Shown: positions 41,349-52,543 of the stretch, piece after piece
Numbering within the stretch: the stretch's first letter is position 1
Layout of the letters: each line of letters opens with the position of its first letter
Assembly: GCA_963576565.1 (NCBI GenBank)
Contig: OY755042.1
Span: 101,798,185 to 101,862,184, forward strand
Length of the DNA: 64,000 nucleotides
Source: Aspidapion aeneum
Lineage: Eukaryota > Arthropoda > Insecta > Coleoptera > Brentidae
Direction of reading: 5' to 3'
Made by a program: the position numbers and the translations under genes
The notes under the pieces: generated by a model
The model's database searches: none
What the model was told of the DNA's origin: nothing
Seen by the model: the letters and a program-made list of their open reading frames with translations, nothing else

Positions 41349-43723
41349 AAAGGAGGAGGCACTAAATACATTGTTTACCGGGACGCGTCAGATGAGCTGA
41401 AGTTGAGATATGTTGAAGGCCAAACCTTCCTGATATTTTTACCAAAAAAAATTGAGGGGGTCATAGGATTCGTTTTCGAGCTATACTTATTTAAATGCGC
41501 GCCACTGAAATATGGAAAAATGTGACCTTTTGTCATTTTCTTTAAATAACTTATCGCCAAATAAAAACAAAAAAATTATATTAGTCTTATTTTATTTACA
41601 AAAGAGTCCTTTTAGGAATTTTATTAATTTTTAACATAAAGTTTGCGTCACATACCTACAGAGTGGCTCAAAATAATTTTAAAAAAATACAGGACAAATA
41701 CCTGAGATTTATTACGTATAAAGAAAGGGAACTAAAAATGCATAGTCAAAATTAACTTCACTTGCTTTCATGTGAGTTGTTTTAACTATTCTAGAGTGAT
41801 GTTTGCATAATAGGGGATGTTATAACCTAACAGGGTATTTAAAAAAAATAATAATTCAACGCATGACATATTTACTAATTGTCTACGAAATAGTGTGTTT
41901 ACTGGGATCCGTCAAATGAGGTGAATTTAAGATATGTTTGAACCTAAACCGTCCGGATGCTTGTTTCAAAAAAAATGAGGGGTCATCTGTTTCGTTTTCG
42001 AGCTATAATTATTTAAATGCGCCCAATGGATTATGAAAGAATGTAAGATTTTGTAGTTTTTTGATATAACTTCTCGTGAAAGAAAAATAAAAAACCAATA
42101 TGAATTTTATTTTGTTGAAAAAAAAAGAGTCTTTTTAAGTATGTTCTCATTTTTGACATATAGTTTTCGTCACATATCTACATAGTGGCTCAAACTATAA
42201 ATAATTGAAATACAATAATAGTAATAGACTTAATGGGTATTTCAAACATTTTTGAAATTCGCATAAAATGTATAACTAATTGCCTATGGAATAGTGTGTG
42301 GAAAATGTTTACTGGGATGCGTCAGATGCACTGAATTTGAGATATGTTAGAGCCTAAACCGTCGTAATACTTGTTTCAAGAAAAAGTGGGTGGTGATCGG
42401 TTTTGTTCTCGAGTTATACTTATTTAATGCTAGAATATAGCAAATGTGGAGACAAAAAGACAAAAAGGGGCCTACTCACCCTTTTCCGGGGGTTCTGCCA
42501 AAAATGTTCAGAAAGCCTGTGAACAAACTTAATTGACAAAAGTTTAAATCTCAATTTTTTTTACTATAAAGAGATAGAAGTTGCAGCGAAAATCCATAAG
42601 AGTATAGCTCAAAAACGAAACCGATGACCCCCTCCCCCAATTTTTTTTGAGCAAGTTTCAGGATGGCTCGGGCTCTAACATATCTCAAATTCACCTGATC
42701 TGACGCATCCCGTTAAACACACTATTCCGCTACACAGTTAGTACACCTATTATTTGTTTAATTTAAAAAATGTTTGATTTACCCTATAGGTTTACCACAT
42801 AAACCATTATGTATGTAAATATTACTTTACAATAATTACGACTCACATTGAAGCATATTTAACAAATCCCAGTTATTATTCCTATATTTCTGTTATTCAT
42901 ATTTTGAGCCACTCTGTAGATATGTGACGAAAACTATAAAAAAATTGAAAACATACTTAAAAAGAGTTTTTTTTTCAACTAAATAAAATTAATATTGGAT
43001 TTCTATTTGACGAGAAGTTATAGCAAAAACACTACAAAAAGTCACATTTTTCTTTCTTCCAGTAGCGGATTTAAATAGTTACAGCTCAAAAACGAAACCG
43101 ATGACACCCAATTTCTTTGAGACGAGTATTTAGACGGCTTGGGCCCTAACATATCATAAATTCACCTCATTTAACGCATCCCGGTAAACACACAATTCCG
43201 TAGACAATTAGTAAACGTATCTTGCGTTGAATTATTTTTTTTTTGAAATACCCTGTTACCTTATAACATAACCTATTATGCAAACATCACTCTAGAATAG
43301 TTAAGACGACAAGTGAAGTTAATTTTGACCATGCATTTTTAGTTTCCTATCTTTATATTTAATAAATCTCAGGTATTTTTCCTGTATTTTTTTTATTATT
43401 TTGAGCCACTCTGTAGGTATGTGACGGAAACTATATGTCAAAAACTGATAAAATTCTTAAAAGAACTCTTTTACCAACAAAGTAAAGCTAATATCAGTTT
43501 TTTATTTTTATTTGGCGATAAGTTATTACAAAAAAACTACAAATGGTCATATTTTTCCATATTTCAGTGGCGCACATTTAAATAAGTATAGCTCGAAAAC
43601 GAATCCTATGACCCCCCTAATTTTTTTTGGTAAAAATATCAGGAAGGTTTGTCCTTCAACATATCTCAAATTCAGCTCATCTGACGCGTCCCGGTAAACA
43701 ATGTATTTAGTGCCTCCTCCTTT
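41349..43723. mobile_element. 2.4-kb palindromic element, three tandem units per arm
   Basis: The outer 50 bp (AAAGGAGGAGGCACTAAATA then CATTGTTTACCGGGACGCGT) is matched exactly in inverted form at 43673-43723. Within each arm a 410-525-bp unit recurs three times: the landmark GTTTAC(C/T)GGGA(C/T)(G/C)CGTCA lies near 41387, 41911 and 42321 on the left, and inverted near 42701, 43171 and 43682 on the right. A second landmark, CTACAGAGTGGCTCAAA, marks unit borders (41660, 42180; inverted 42905, 43402). A short centre (about 42440-42585) separates the arms. It splits a dispersed repeat whose halves flank it. No transposase is seen; the open frames at 41313, 41375, 43512 and 43547 are mirror images of the same unit and not genes. 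No TSD is clear. Confidence 0.85.
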
Positions 43724-44284
43724 AAATTCGCGGATGCGAATTTTCAAGTGCGCATACGTGTGTTTTGTCATGTAGCTGCTATGTGGATGGAGGCCATATT
43801 GAATTTTTGCGGTGTTTTGCGTTTGTCGTGAAATATTATGTTTTTTTTCTATGAAAAATGGGAAATAATTCAAGTAATACATGTGCGGTTTGAGGAAAAA
43901 TGTCCGGAAGGAATAGGGGTGCAAATTGAAATTGTTGCGAACAGCTTTACCTATTTTTGATTCTATGGCCAGTGTCATGTGTTGACGTGACATACGTCAA
44001 AAAAGGCGAGTTTTCGCCCCTTTCCATCTTTGACTAGCAGACACAGCATCGGAGCTCCCAGCTATCGAACGCGTCTCATGTGCCGAGATTTGTTGAATAA
44101 TGGGTGAGTGAAGCACTTTTTCTAGGACATAGAATAGAGAAAATGGGATTATAAGGGTTTCGGGATTTTTAGTGAATATTTAGCAATAAATAAATGTGTT
44201 TAGTGAACAGTTGCGTTCAGTTCTGGCTTCAAACATCGTGTGTGAGAATGCATGGGTATGCCCCATATTTATGTTTCAACGTAT
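43724..44284. repeat. Dispersed-repeat halves flanking the palindrome
   Basis: 43737-43920 continues the repeat seen intact at 38000-38215 (TTTTCAAGTGCGCAT.CGTG, TTGCGGTGTTTTGC). 44040-44216 is the inverted copy of 37513-37720. No genes. Confidence 0.65.
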
Positions 44285-44405
44285 TTCGGGGGGCCGATAG
44301 TCTTGGGGGGCCCGACAGTCTCAGTCTTGAGGTGGGGCTGACAGTCTTGGGGGGCCCGACAGTCTTGGGAAAGCGCGAGAAGCCCGACAGACTTGGGGGG
44401 CATGA
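44285..44405. repeat. GGGGGGCCCGACAGTCTT word array
   Basis: Five to six degenerate copies of GGGGGGCCCGACAGTCTTG, followed by sequence like the 39608/41080/60226 MITE family (ATTTTATTTTTGTATTTATAA and a C-rich tract to about 44515). The frame at 44194-44451 reflects the repeat. Confidence 0.7.
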
Positions 44406-44563
44406 GATCTATGTTGTCGAGTTCTATCCTATTTTATTTTTGTATTTATAAAACCGTTCAGAAATGCTTTAAAAAATTTAGGCTGGGGGGGCAGACCCCG
44501 AGTCCCCCTCCCCCACGGGGTGTGCCCATGCACTTTATTTAGAAATATAAAAAAAAACAATAT

Positions 44564-44864
44564 TTAATAACGTGTTATTGCCCCATCGGCCTGGATAATA
44601 CTTGCCAGCCTTCTAGGCATTGAATTTACTAAATTTTGAAATAAATTTAAATTTGCCTGAATGAAGTCTTCATATGCTTGTATAATAAGTTCCATAAGGT
44701 GGGTTCGAGTTGCTAGGAGTAATATTGATTTTTGTTAATTTTCTTGATATACTCTACTTGATATTTACTTGATATAGTCCCCACACTTTTTTGGTTGGAT
44801 TGACATCGGGAGTTTTGGCTGGCCATGGCAAAACCTCGACATTGTTCTCTTGAAACCACTGTCG
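44564..44864 (-). pseudogene. Tc1-like transposase C-terminal remnant
   Basis: The minus strand reads QWFQENNVEVLPWPAKTPDV then NPTKKVWGLY (the 'lpWPa.SPDlNPIEn.Wg.l' motif holding the third catalytic acidic residue), and after frameshifts RTHLMELIIQAYEDFIQANL, NLFQNLVNSMPRRLASIIQA and DGAITRY with TAA at 44564-44566 (the 'SMprRl..vi.a.Gg.T.Y' ending of Tc1/mariner). The upstream catalytic domain is cut off at CAGGGTGTTTC (44873). Confidence 0.85.
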
Positions 44865-46079
44865 TGATATACAGGGTGTTTCAACTAAAAGGTAACAGAG
44901 GTGTTTTTAGGTATTTTTCGTGCGAATTTGGAGAAACGCTCGGACACGTCGATTTTGTTTGCAAGGGGGACATCTTTTGGCTATCTTGAAATTTTTGTAG
45001 CACGAACCCCCTGCGAGTGGTATACTTTACCCCTATATTTTGAATAGGGAAAGTAGGTCTAGGGATACCTTGTTTTGAATATCTTTACAACCGTGTCAAA
45101 ATTTCGAAAATCCATTGATTAGTTTTTGAGATGTTTGCTTTCAAATTTTCAAATTTAACATGGACTGATAAAATAAAAATTTAATTAGAATTTTATTATT
45201 TTTCGGATTTAATTTTTATTTTATCATGGGAAAAATTTCCCAAGTTGGCATCATTGCTACTGACTAGTGTCTTATAACGTAGATACATATTTTGCTTACG
45301 TGACCTTGACGAAGTGCGCTTGCGTAACTGTCAAATCTCATGCTTACCTAAATACGTAGCAAAAGTTAAATAGCCCTGGTTAAACTATCTATTTTAACGG
45401 TCGTTTAAATCGATACAAAAGCAACAGAGAGTTGTGGCTGATTTCCTAACAAAGCAAACTCTCTTTACACACTTACAGATTTTCCGGTTCTTTTACGATA
45501 AAATATTGCAGTCGCTTTTTACATTGAAAGTATAGGGCTTGCTGTTTGTCAAGACAGTTTCTATTTTATTTGGTATATTTTAAAGAGGTCGTAAATTTAA
45601 ATTTGTATAAGTTTAATCAATAAATAGGGATAAAATTGGCCCCTATTTTTCGCACTTTTTAGTTTATTTTTTAAGGTTTTGTCAATTTTTTTGGTGTTTC
45701 TAGGTTTTGATGTTTTTTTAGGATTTTTACTGTTTATATCAGTCACTTTTCATCCCAATTTTTACATTTTATTCTTGGAATGTCACTTTTTTCCCGATTT
45801 TTTGTTTATTTATCTCTTTTTATCCCGGAAATAAAAAGTGACAATTTTATTCCGAAAAAATGAGATAAAAAGTGAACTTTATATGCCAAAAGTCCGAAAA
45901 TAATATTGAACTGAGTAAACAGAAATCACTGCCCGGTGGTTCTACAGAAAAGAAGTGGAAATTAAACCTCCAGAGCCCTAAAACATATGTAAGGTGTAAA
46001 GGCTAGTAGCTACGACAGATCATTTAAAGACTAAAAAGTATAATATTTCATGGTGACTCTAATCGCAAAAACATCCACA
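44865..46079. other. Unassigned DNA with CAGGGTGTTTC end and CACTTTTTATCCC words
   Basis: TACAGGGTGTTTCAACT at 44871 looks like the end of a common insect TA-type element that truncates the Tc1 fragment. 45747-45870 holds several copies of a CACTTTTxATCCC word in both orientations, matching the interior of the hAT at 22802 and the block at 48545. No gene. Confidence 0.45.
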
Positions 46080-46150
46080 CAGGAAAAAAGTGCACACGGA
46101 AAAAATCGCAAGCGGAAAAAAAGGGCACACGAGAAAAACCGCACAGAGGC
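46080..46150. repeat. GCACACGGAAAAAA word array
   Basis: About four degenerate copies of GGAAAAAAGTGCACAC/GGAAAAAATCGCA. A related word in the opposite orientation (GCGCTTTTTCCGTGTGC) occurs at 54408-54475. The array abuts the hAT copy that starts at 46151. Confidence 0.65.
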
Positions 46151-46853
46151 AGTGGCGGCGCGTGGTAAAAAGCTTGGGGGGTGCACACCAAACAAAAAAA
46201 ATTTTTTTTGGGAGCCACGCTAACTTTTTGGGCTATCCATCGAGTGGGCCGTCATATCATATAATTTAGAGCAAATAATTAAAAAATAATATATTCAGTT
46301 AGATATTAGTTATCTACCTATTATTATTGTTTTTATAAATAAATAATAAATGTATCATACCTACCTAGTTTATTTTCTCTTCTAATGTCAAAGATGAAAA
46401 TTTAATTGTCTTTAAATATTGCACGAATGCTATCAGAATTAGAACCTCCGCCATTGTCGTAAATACCAAATCGTGGAAATCAAAAGGGGTATAACGGGGG
46501 TGCGAGCGGCATGGAGGCTAGTTTTTGTATAAGAGCACTACCGAAGGAAGGTTCAGATACTATTTACTGTAAAATTCTATTGGGACATGTAGTCATCTCT
46601 TTCTATATTTCATAATTAGAATGCGACATAACATCTACGGTGCATAGAATTTGGTTCCAGTAAATAAAAGTAAAGAATTAGATTCAAACTAACTATATAG
46701 CGCATCCGCCATTCACCGCAGGCTGGTTTGAACACGAATAAAAACACATACATATCGGGAATTAATTTTAAAATAATATTCCAGTCTCTTGTGAATTCCT
46801 GTTGAGTTAATTATTAATTAAATTAAAGAATGATCAAATCTTAATATTTTTTA
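46151..46853 (-). mobile_element. Truncated hAT copy, inverted relative to 54728-55872
   Basis: Begins with the terminus CAGTGGCGGCGCGTGGTAAA and runs in the reverse order of the complete element at 54728-55872. Shared blocks include TGTATCATACCTACCTAGTT, CCAATAGAATTTTACAGTA-type sequence and GATCATTCTTTAATTTAAT (as complement). The far end stops after TTAATATTTTTTAAAG, before the CAGTGGCGGTTCTGC terminus, so it is truncated. A short minus-strand frame (46365-46454, MAEVLILIAFVQYLKTIKFS then SLTLEEKIN) resembles the start of hAT TTF-type transposases. Confidence 0.8.
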
Positions 46854-47709
46854 AAGTAAAATTATGGAGAAACCGCGAAAACTTGATCAAAATATTGTAA
46901 TGTTATAAGGTGTTATTGTAAAGATAACAAAAATCGTACATTTTCAATGCCAAAAAGTAAGCTATTTACATTAGACTAGATAAAACTAAGGTCAATTTTA
47001 AAAGAAAACGAAGAATATGGGACCACTGTGCAGAACTACTTTATAAACGAACCCCGAATTCGGATTCAGCGCACCAAAAAACATATATATAGGTAGGTCT
47101 AGTGAAAGATGTACATGCATCTTTGGTCTGGTCAAAAGAACAGACCACTATTTTATTCTGTTTGCTAGCGTAAGTTTTTATGAATGGTTAAAATTAAAAA
47201 AAAATTAAAACTCAATAATTTAGTTTTTTTTTAAATATTTTTTATACTTGCCTCTTTGCGTGTTGTAATTATGAAGTAACGTAACTTGTTACCATAAACT
47301 AATAATATAATAGACGCTCAGCTTTCATTAGGCCAATAGCATACTCTTTAATTCACGCACTGAGGACCTTTGAAATCAGCCGGCGACGACCGGTGAGGGC
47401 GCTGATGTCGCTATTCGTTTGGTAATAGCAGGTAACCACATGAACTCCAATGCTCGCTCTGTCTTTTTTTTCTTATGCAATAATTTACATAGGAAAAAAG
47501 AGAGAGGGAGCGTTTTTGCCCCTGTGATTACTCCATGTTGCAGTGTTGCCGATATTTTATTTAATTCAAAATCATTTGGAAAAATCTTTCAGTCACTCCT
47601 TTCAGTATACATGCAACCTTCTGTAGGGGTGGACGCGTCTTGCCCAGTGTAGGCATAGATATGTAGGTAAGAAAAAGTAGATATATTTTCTGACTTCCAA
47701 GAGTTAAGG
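46854..47709. other. Unassigned DNA
   Basis: The open frame at 47419-47652 sits in a region of moderate GC content but has no recognisable pattern. 47285-47330 is the inverted counterpart of the duplicated TATTAGTTTATG segment at 54253. No supported gene. Confidence 0.35.
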
Positions 47710-48015
47710 CTAGAGGCAACTTTAAAATTTTTCGGACAACTCAGAATTTTTTTGGGAAAACTCAGGAAAAACTCGGAAAATGTTTGGAAAAACTTGGAAA
47801 ATTTTCAAAAAACTCGAGAAATGTTAGAAAAAACTCGGGAAATTTTCGGAAAATGTTTAGAAAACCTCGGACAATTTTCAAAAAACTTTAGAAATGTTTG
47901 AAAAACCTCGCGAAATGCTCGGAAAAACTGGGAAAATTTTCGGAAATCCTGGAAAACTGGGGAAATGGTCAGAAAAACACGGAAAATGTTCAAAAAAACT
48001 CGAGAAATGTACAGA
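47710..48015. repeat. AAAACTCGGAAAATTTTC word array
   Basis: About 15 degenerate copies of a roughly 18-22-bp word (GGAAAAACTCGGAAAATTTTC-like). It ends exactly where the LINE tail at 48021 begins. The 99-residue minus-strand frame with FRVF/FSNISRVF repeats is a by-product. Confidence 0.75.
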
Positions 48016-48020
48016 AAAAC

Positions 48021-48138
48021 ATACATTGGAAAAGAACTCTTTAACCTGCTACCATCTGAACTGAACAAAAGGTCAAAAAAATCTTTTAAAAAACAAATAA
48101 GCACTTGGTTACTTCAAAATTATCCAAAATTAAATTAA
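48021..48138 (+). pseudogene. LINE ORF2 extreme C-terminus
   Basis: Reads TYIGKELFNLLPSELNKRSK then KSFKKQISTWLLQNYPKLN and TAA, followed by AATAAATAAATAG. 'YN.LP.el....s...FKk.lk.wLl' is the end of CR1/Jockey-type LINE proteins. Only the last 39 codons remain, joined directly to a word array. Confidence 0.7.
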
Positions 48139-48816
48139 ATAAATAAATAGATACCTAACTAACTAGAAACTGATCTTCAAGAATATTTCATAACTTTTTT
48201 TAGTTTTATATATTATTTGTTTTTTTTTTCATTGTAGTAGTATAACTACTTAAAAATTTTGCATTTAGTTATTTTTACATTTATTTGTCTGAATTTTTTA
48301 AACTTTTTATTTAGCCAAATATTAAATTCAAAAATACGTAAAACACTTTTAAGTTAAACGGTTCAACTGAAATCATCAGCTGTATAAAAAACTAAAACAT
48401 TTTAAGTACACTAACGTGACTTTTAACAGACTAAGGTAAAAGCGTGGGGTGTATAAAAATAGTGTTAATAAACGATTGTTTAATCAAATAAGAATGACTT
48501 GTCTAAAATATCAAATGCGCTAAAAACCAGGTTTGTAATTCCTCACCTGTCACTTTTCATCCCTGATTTTAATTTTTTATCCCTGATCTATCCCTGTTCA
48601 TCCCAGGGATAAACAGTGACACTTTTGTCTTTTATGTTTTTATCCCTAAACAACGAAAAAGGATTGGGACTGACCCTTGAAAGGAGGCGCAGTTTCATTC
48701 TTTTTTTGTAATAAGTGGACCCTTTTTGTGGTTTCTAGTTAGTAAGGTCTGGAACGAGTAACCTTATTATTCATATGGTAAGGTTAAAAACGAAATAGTC
48801 TATTACATATGAACAA
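48139..48816. other. Unassigned DNA with GTCACTTTTCATCCC words
   Basis: 48545-48640 carries TCACTTTTCATCCCTG and its complement, related to words inside the hAT at 22802 and at 45.75 kb. No gene. Confidence 0.4.
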
Positions 48817-49163
48817 GAGAAGAGAGTGACAAATTTCACACGAGCGTGAATGTTGAGAATGAGGCGCCAGCCGAGTGAAACAACAGGCGAGTGTAAGAAA
48901 GTTACTTTCTATCGAGTTGTGTACGCTATCTTTCCTACGAACACTGATGAGCTATACTCATTTTTGTAAAAACGGTTCTTCAATTTTGCACAAATCAAAT
49001 GAAACTGCTTTTCCGCACATGTGTGGAAAGTTACTTTGCAACACATGTGCAAAAAGTATTTTTCAAAAAATTTCTGCCCATGGGTGAAACCTAACGTTTT
49101 CTGAGGATGAAAATGGTGTGAAACCCATGATTTTCATGTGTGGTCGTAGGAAAAATATATTGC
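48817..49163 (-). mobile_element. Fragment of the TTAA element family, inverted
   Basis: The complement of this stretch matches 32600-32935 and 34600-34925, with GTGACAAATTTCACACGAGCGTG, CCGCACATGTGTGGAAAG, CAACACATGTGCAAAAAG and TTTCTGAGGATGAAA in reverse order. Ends are not identified. A frame across the ACATGTG words reads AFPHMCGKLLCNTCAKSI here and FPHMCGKVVCNTCAKSI on the minus strand of copy 1, a curious conservation noted under findings. Confidence 0.75.
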
Positions 49164-49752
49164 ATATGAAATACCTCTTAAAAATTAAAATAATTAACAA
49201 ACAAAAGTTTAATTTGATACCTTTGCGCTTTTTTTTCTCTTACATTCTATTTAGTTCTCTTTGCTCAAATAACCGTTCGCCCGCCTTTCTTTTTGTGTGT
49301 TCTTTCTGTCTAGAAATTAACAGTGTCGGAGTAGCAAAGGGACTACCGGGTGTGCCAAATTCGATGTAGTCGAAATTTATAAAAACTTATGTAAATATGA
49401 AGACATACGAGGGGATTATGAAAAGTCTGACTTTATGAAGGTGGCCTACAACTTTTTTATTTACAAATTTTTTTATTTTGGTGTAATTTACCTTATTAAA
49501 TGCAAACTTTTTAAAATCCCGTCGGTCCTAAAAAACCACGAGGTGAATCAAATAATAGAATCTTTAATAAATATCCAAGGTGTTTTTAGTATAAATTTAT
49601 TTTATTTATTAAGTAATAATAAATGGATCCATGACGGGTAAGATACCTTCCTAGACTAGCCAATTAGCACACAATAAGTAAACTCCACCCTATTATATCA
49701 GCCCTAAAAAGTATTTTCTAAATTTATCGGAAATGAAAGTTACGAAGTTGTT
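49164..49752. other. Unassigned DNA
   Basis: Open frames at 49118-49369 and 49435-49641 are AT-rich and unrecognised. Confidence 0.35.
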
Positions 49753-49797
49753 GGTTCTACCGTTGTTTGATGGATCTCCATCAAACAACGGTTCTAC
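49753..49797. repeat. 29-bp palindrome flanked by 8-bp direct repeats
   Basis: GGTTCTAC (49753-49760), then a 29-bp segment that folds with its flanks into 16-bp arms (ACCGTTGTTTGATGGA/TCCATCAAACAACGGT, loop TC), then GGTTCTAC again (49790-49797). Confidence 0.9.
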
Positions 49798-49990
49798 TTA
49801 ACATCTTTTAGTGATTTTTTACTGCGTATCCAAATTTTTCAAAAGGCCCGCGCGCCTCTGTTTTGTGTAGCCTGCCCGATTTAACCCAAAACTAGTTAAA
49901 AATTAGTCTTGAAAAAGTTTTTGGAGTATTATAGGGTGTGTCTGTATAACTAATAAAAAAAAACTGTAATTTAACCCGGTACTCATATCT

Positions 49991-51328
49991 GCCGGGTGGA
50001 CCAAAAAAACCCGGTCAAAATGTTTTTGTTATAACTATACTAACCAATTGATTAGGCTTTCAAGCAGAAAGATTTGATATTATAAATTCTAAGATGGCTG
50101 AGAGAATCAATCTTGCCCGTTTCAAAGAGGCTTTTTAATTCTTGTATTCCGGATTTTTGGAACTCTTAAAAACGCTCTGTTTTCGCCACCCTCATGCAAC
50201 TAGTTACGAATCATTAAAATCCGTTTAGTGGATCTCGAAACATTAATTTTAAAACGGTTTAGTGGTTCCCGAAATATTATTCCTTAATTCTGTATCCATT
50301 CTTCCATTAATACTGAATGGATTCTATAAAATCTCTAGAATCGGTTCAGTGGTTCTTTAAATTAGAATTGTTATAGCAACTGTTATTTCAATTTCTGTCT
50401 GCAATAATTTCGTTATAAACTCACTGAATCGATTTCAATGAAAAAAAAAGAATTATGGTGATACCCGATTGCTCTTTGATCAAAACTATTAAAATTGAAC
50501 AAAAGTCAAATTTGTCCTTCTATGAAGGATCGCTTCTTTGTATGTTGCGAAGATTTATTTTTTTATGATTAACTTGTGCGTGGTGGACCTAGGATCTTTT
50601 AAATAAATTCAAAAAAAGGTCGAAAAATTTCTCTCAACATAAGAAAAAACTACCCTTTATGGATGGTCAAATTCGAATTGGTAAGCCATATTATATTTAG
50701 AGATGGCTGAAAATTTAAATACGGATCTTTAATGAACTTGATCTTTGCCATGATGCTTATTATTTAATTGTCGGTTTACTAGTAATGAATTTACGAGGAA
50801 ATAAATGCACATAGAAATGGCAAGGCAATCGCATATTCTGTAAAATTTTTCTATACTTCTAAAAAAATTCAAAACATTTTCGGAATATAAAAATAAACGA
50901 ACCTTTTTAAAAAGTAAAGTTTTTATGTCCGCCATTTTGGATTTTACAATGACGGCAAATTTTGTTTGTGATCTTTTAAAAGCAATCAATCGTAGGTAAA
51001 AGAATATAGTTAAAGCAAAAATTAATTTTTAGGGGCCTAAACCGATTTAAACGATTCATATCTCCGAACCATGTTGTGCGTAGCAAAGATAGAGCTTTTC
51101 GACAAACAAAAATATATATCTAAAATTTCCGTAACAGAAGAATAAACGAGCCTCTTTCAAGGTCAAGTTTGATTCTGTCTGCCATCTGGGATTTTAAGAT
51201 GGTGGACAAAAATATACTTTTACACAATTGTCCGATCAATTCCCTGCAAACTACTGCTTGCTTTGGTAAAATCTATAGTTGGAAAGCTATAACGATAAAC
51301 ATTTTGTCCGGTTTTTTGCCCACCCGGT
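49991..51328. mobile_element. TIR element, about 1.34 kb
   Basis: Left end GCCGGGTGGACCAAAAAAAC then CCGGTCAAAATGTTTTTGTT; the right end is its imperfect complement (AACATTTTGTCCGGTTTTTTGCCCACCCGG). Inside, short (C/A)AGATGGC(T/G)G-type motifs recur in both orientations. No transposase and no clear TSD are visible, so the superfamily is unknown. Confidence 0.65.
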
Positions 51329-51377
51329 ATGACACAATAAATATAAAATATACATAGATGGCATATTTTTTTTCTTT

Positions 51378-51424
51378 TGCCCTTATTATCGAAGAAATAA
51401 CAGTTATTTCTTCGATGCCCTTAT
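51378..51424. repeat. 29-bp palindrome flanked by 9-bp direct repeats
   Basis: TGCCCTTAT (51378-51386), then a 29-bp near-palindrome (51387-51415; arms ATCGAAGAAATAAC/GTTATTTCTTCGAT, with the last T supplied by the flank), then TGCCCTTAT (51416-51424). Confidence 0.9.
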
Positions 51425-52443
51425 ATCAGGGTGTAATAATAGCAAACTAATAGGCGCAAGAAAAGATCAAACTAAGGATTTTTTTCTTATTATATTTTGC
51501 ATCAAACCTCTTTGTTTTTTAGAAAAAGGGTGCCAAACTTAACAGCTTTTATTTTATATTTTTTACTCCCTTGTAATAAACAATGAGAAATGCTGGCCAG
51601 TTGGCTCGATCAAGGCCATATTACACACACACACACACATTTTATATTTTATTATAACTTCCTGAAAAATTAATTTATTATAACTTCCTGAAAAATTACA
51701 ACAAAATCGATATTTTTTGAAATTATGCATGACAATAGGGGTAATAATTAAATGGCAAAATTATTTAAAAATAAATAGAAATACTCAAAATTATTACCAA
51801 AAATCTCTTTTTTTCTTTAACAAATTTTAAAAACTCTTTAATATGTAGTGCTACTACAGTAAATATCGGTTATAACGACATTGAACGGACCGCTTAATTT
51901 CGGTCGTTAAAACCAAGCTTTGTAATAGAAAAAAAAGTAAAAAGTACTAAATATTGATTGTTAAAAACTAATATTATACTTATTTTTAAAATTTATAAAA
52001 TGTAAAGAAGAAAATCTTCGATTTTGAATCCGCCAATCCAACTTATAAATTGAATTTCATCTGCCCATTCGCGTATGCAAGGAAAGGGGATAATGGGGGT
52101 AATTATCCCCTCCCAAGATTCGTAAAAAGTGAGAATTTTTCCACAAAAATGCCCCCAGTTTTTTTTGCCCCCAGCGCAAAAAACTTTCTTTATTATTACT
52201 GAAATTATACCTATTTTAGTAGTATTCGTTTAAAATGAGGTCCTTAGCCTGAATTCATGGATCAAAAATGCAAATTGTTTTGCCTACGGCGCGCAAGTAA
52301 TCTCTAGTTATGTAAAAAATTTACATAAACTGCATAAAATTTTGTTTGTGGGACCTTAACACATATTAATAATTGCTATTATTTATTAAGTATGTGTGGC
52401 TGGACTGAATTGCCTCTCGCAAGATCAGGCCTCTATCAGCATC
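51425..52443. other. Unassigned DNA with (CA)n and a short tandem duplication
   Basis: (AC)8 at about 51625-51641. TTATTATAACTTCCTGAAAA occurs twice in tandem at about 51650-51698. No gene. Confidence 0.55.
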
Positions 52444-52543
52444 GTAGCTAGCCTCAGTTTTCAGGGGGGCCGTGGCGTAGATCTATTTTTTCATAGATAT
52501 TTTTATAGTAGAGGGGGAAAGCCCCCCGTGCCTCCTAGCTACA
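52444..52543. mobile_element. Tiny TIR element (about 100 bp)
   Basis: GTAGCTAGCCTCAG at the left faces CCTCCTAGCTAC at the right, with an inner GGGGGGCC/GGGGGGCTTTCC-type pairing. No coding capacity; TSD unclear. Confidence 0.45.

Noticed and set aside
41313..43993. Matching open frames reading GGTKYIVYRDASDELKLRYVEG and its mirror image
   Set aside because: The same unit of the palindromic element read from each arm; the inner unit copies do not keep the frame, so coding is unlikely.
47805..48104. 99-residue frame with FRVF/FSNISRVF repeats
   Set aside because: By-product of the AAAACTCGGAAAATTTTC word array, antisense to a real LINE tail.
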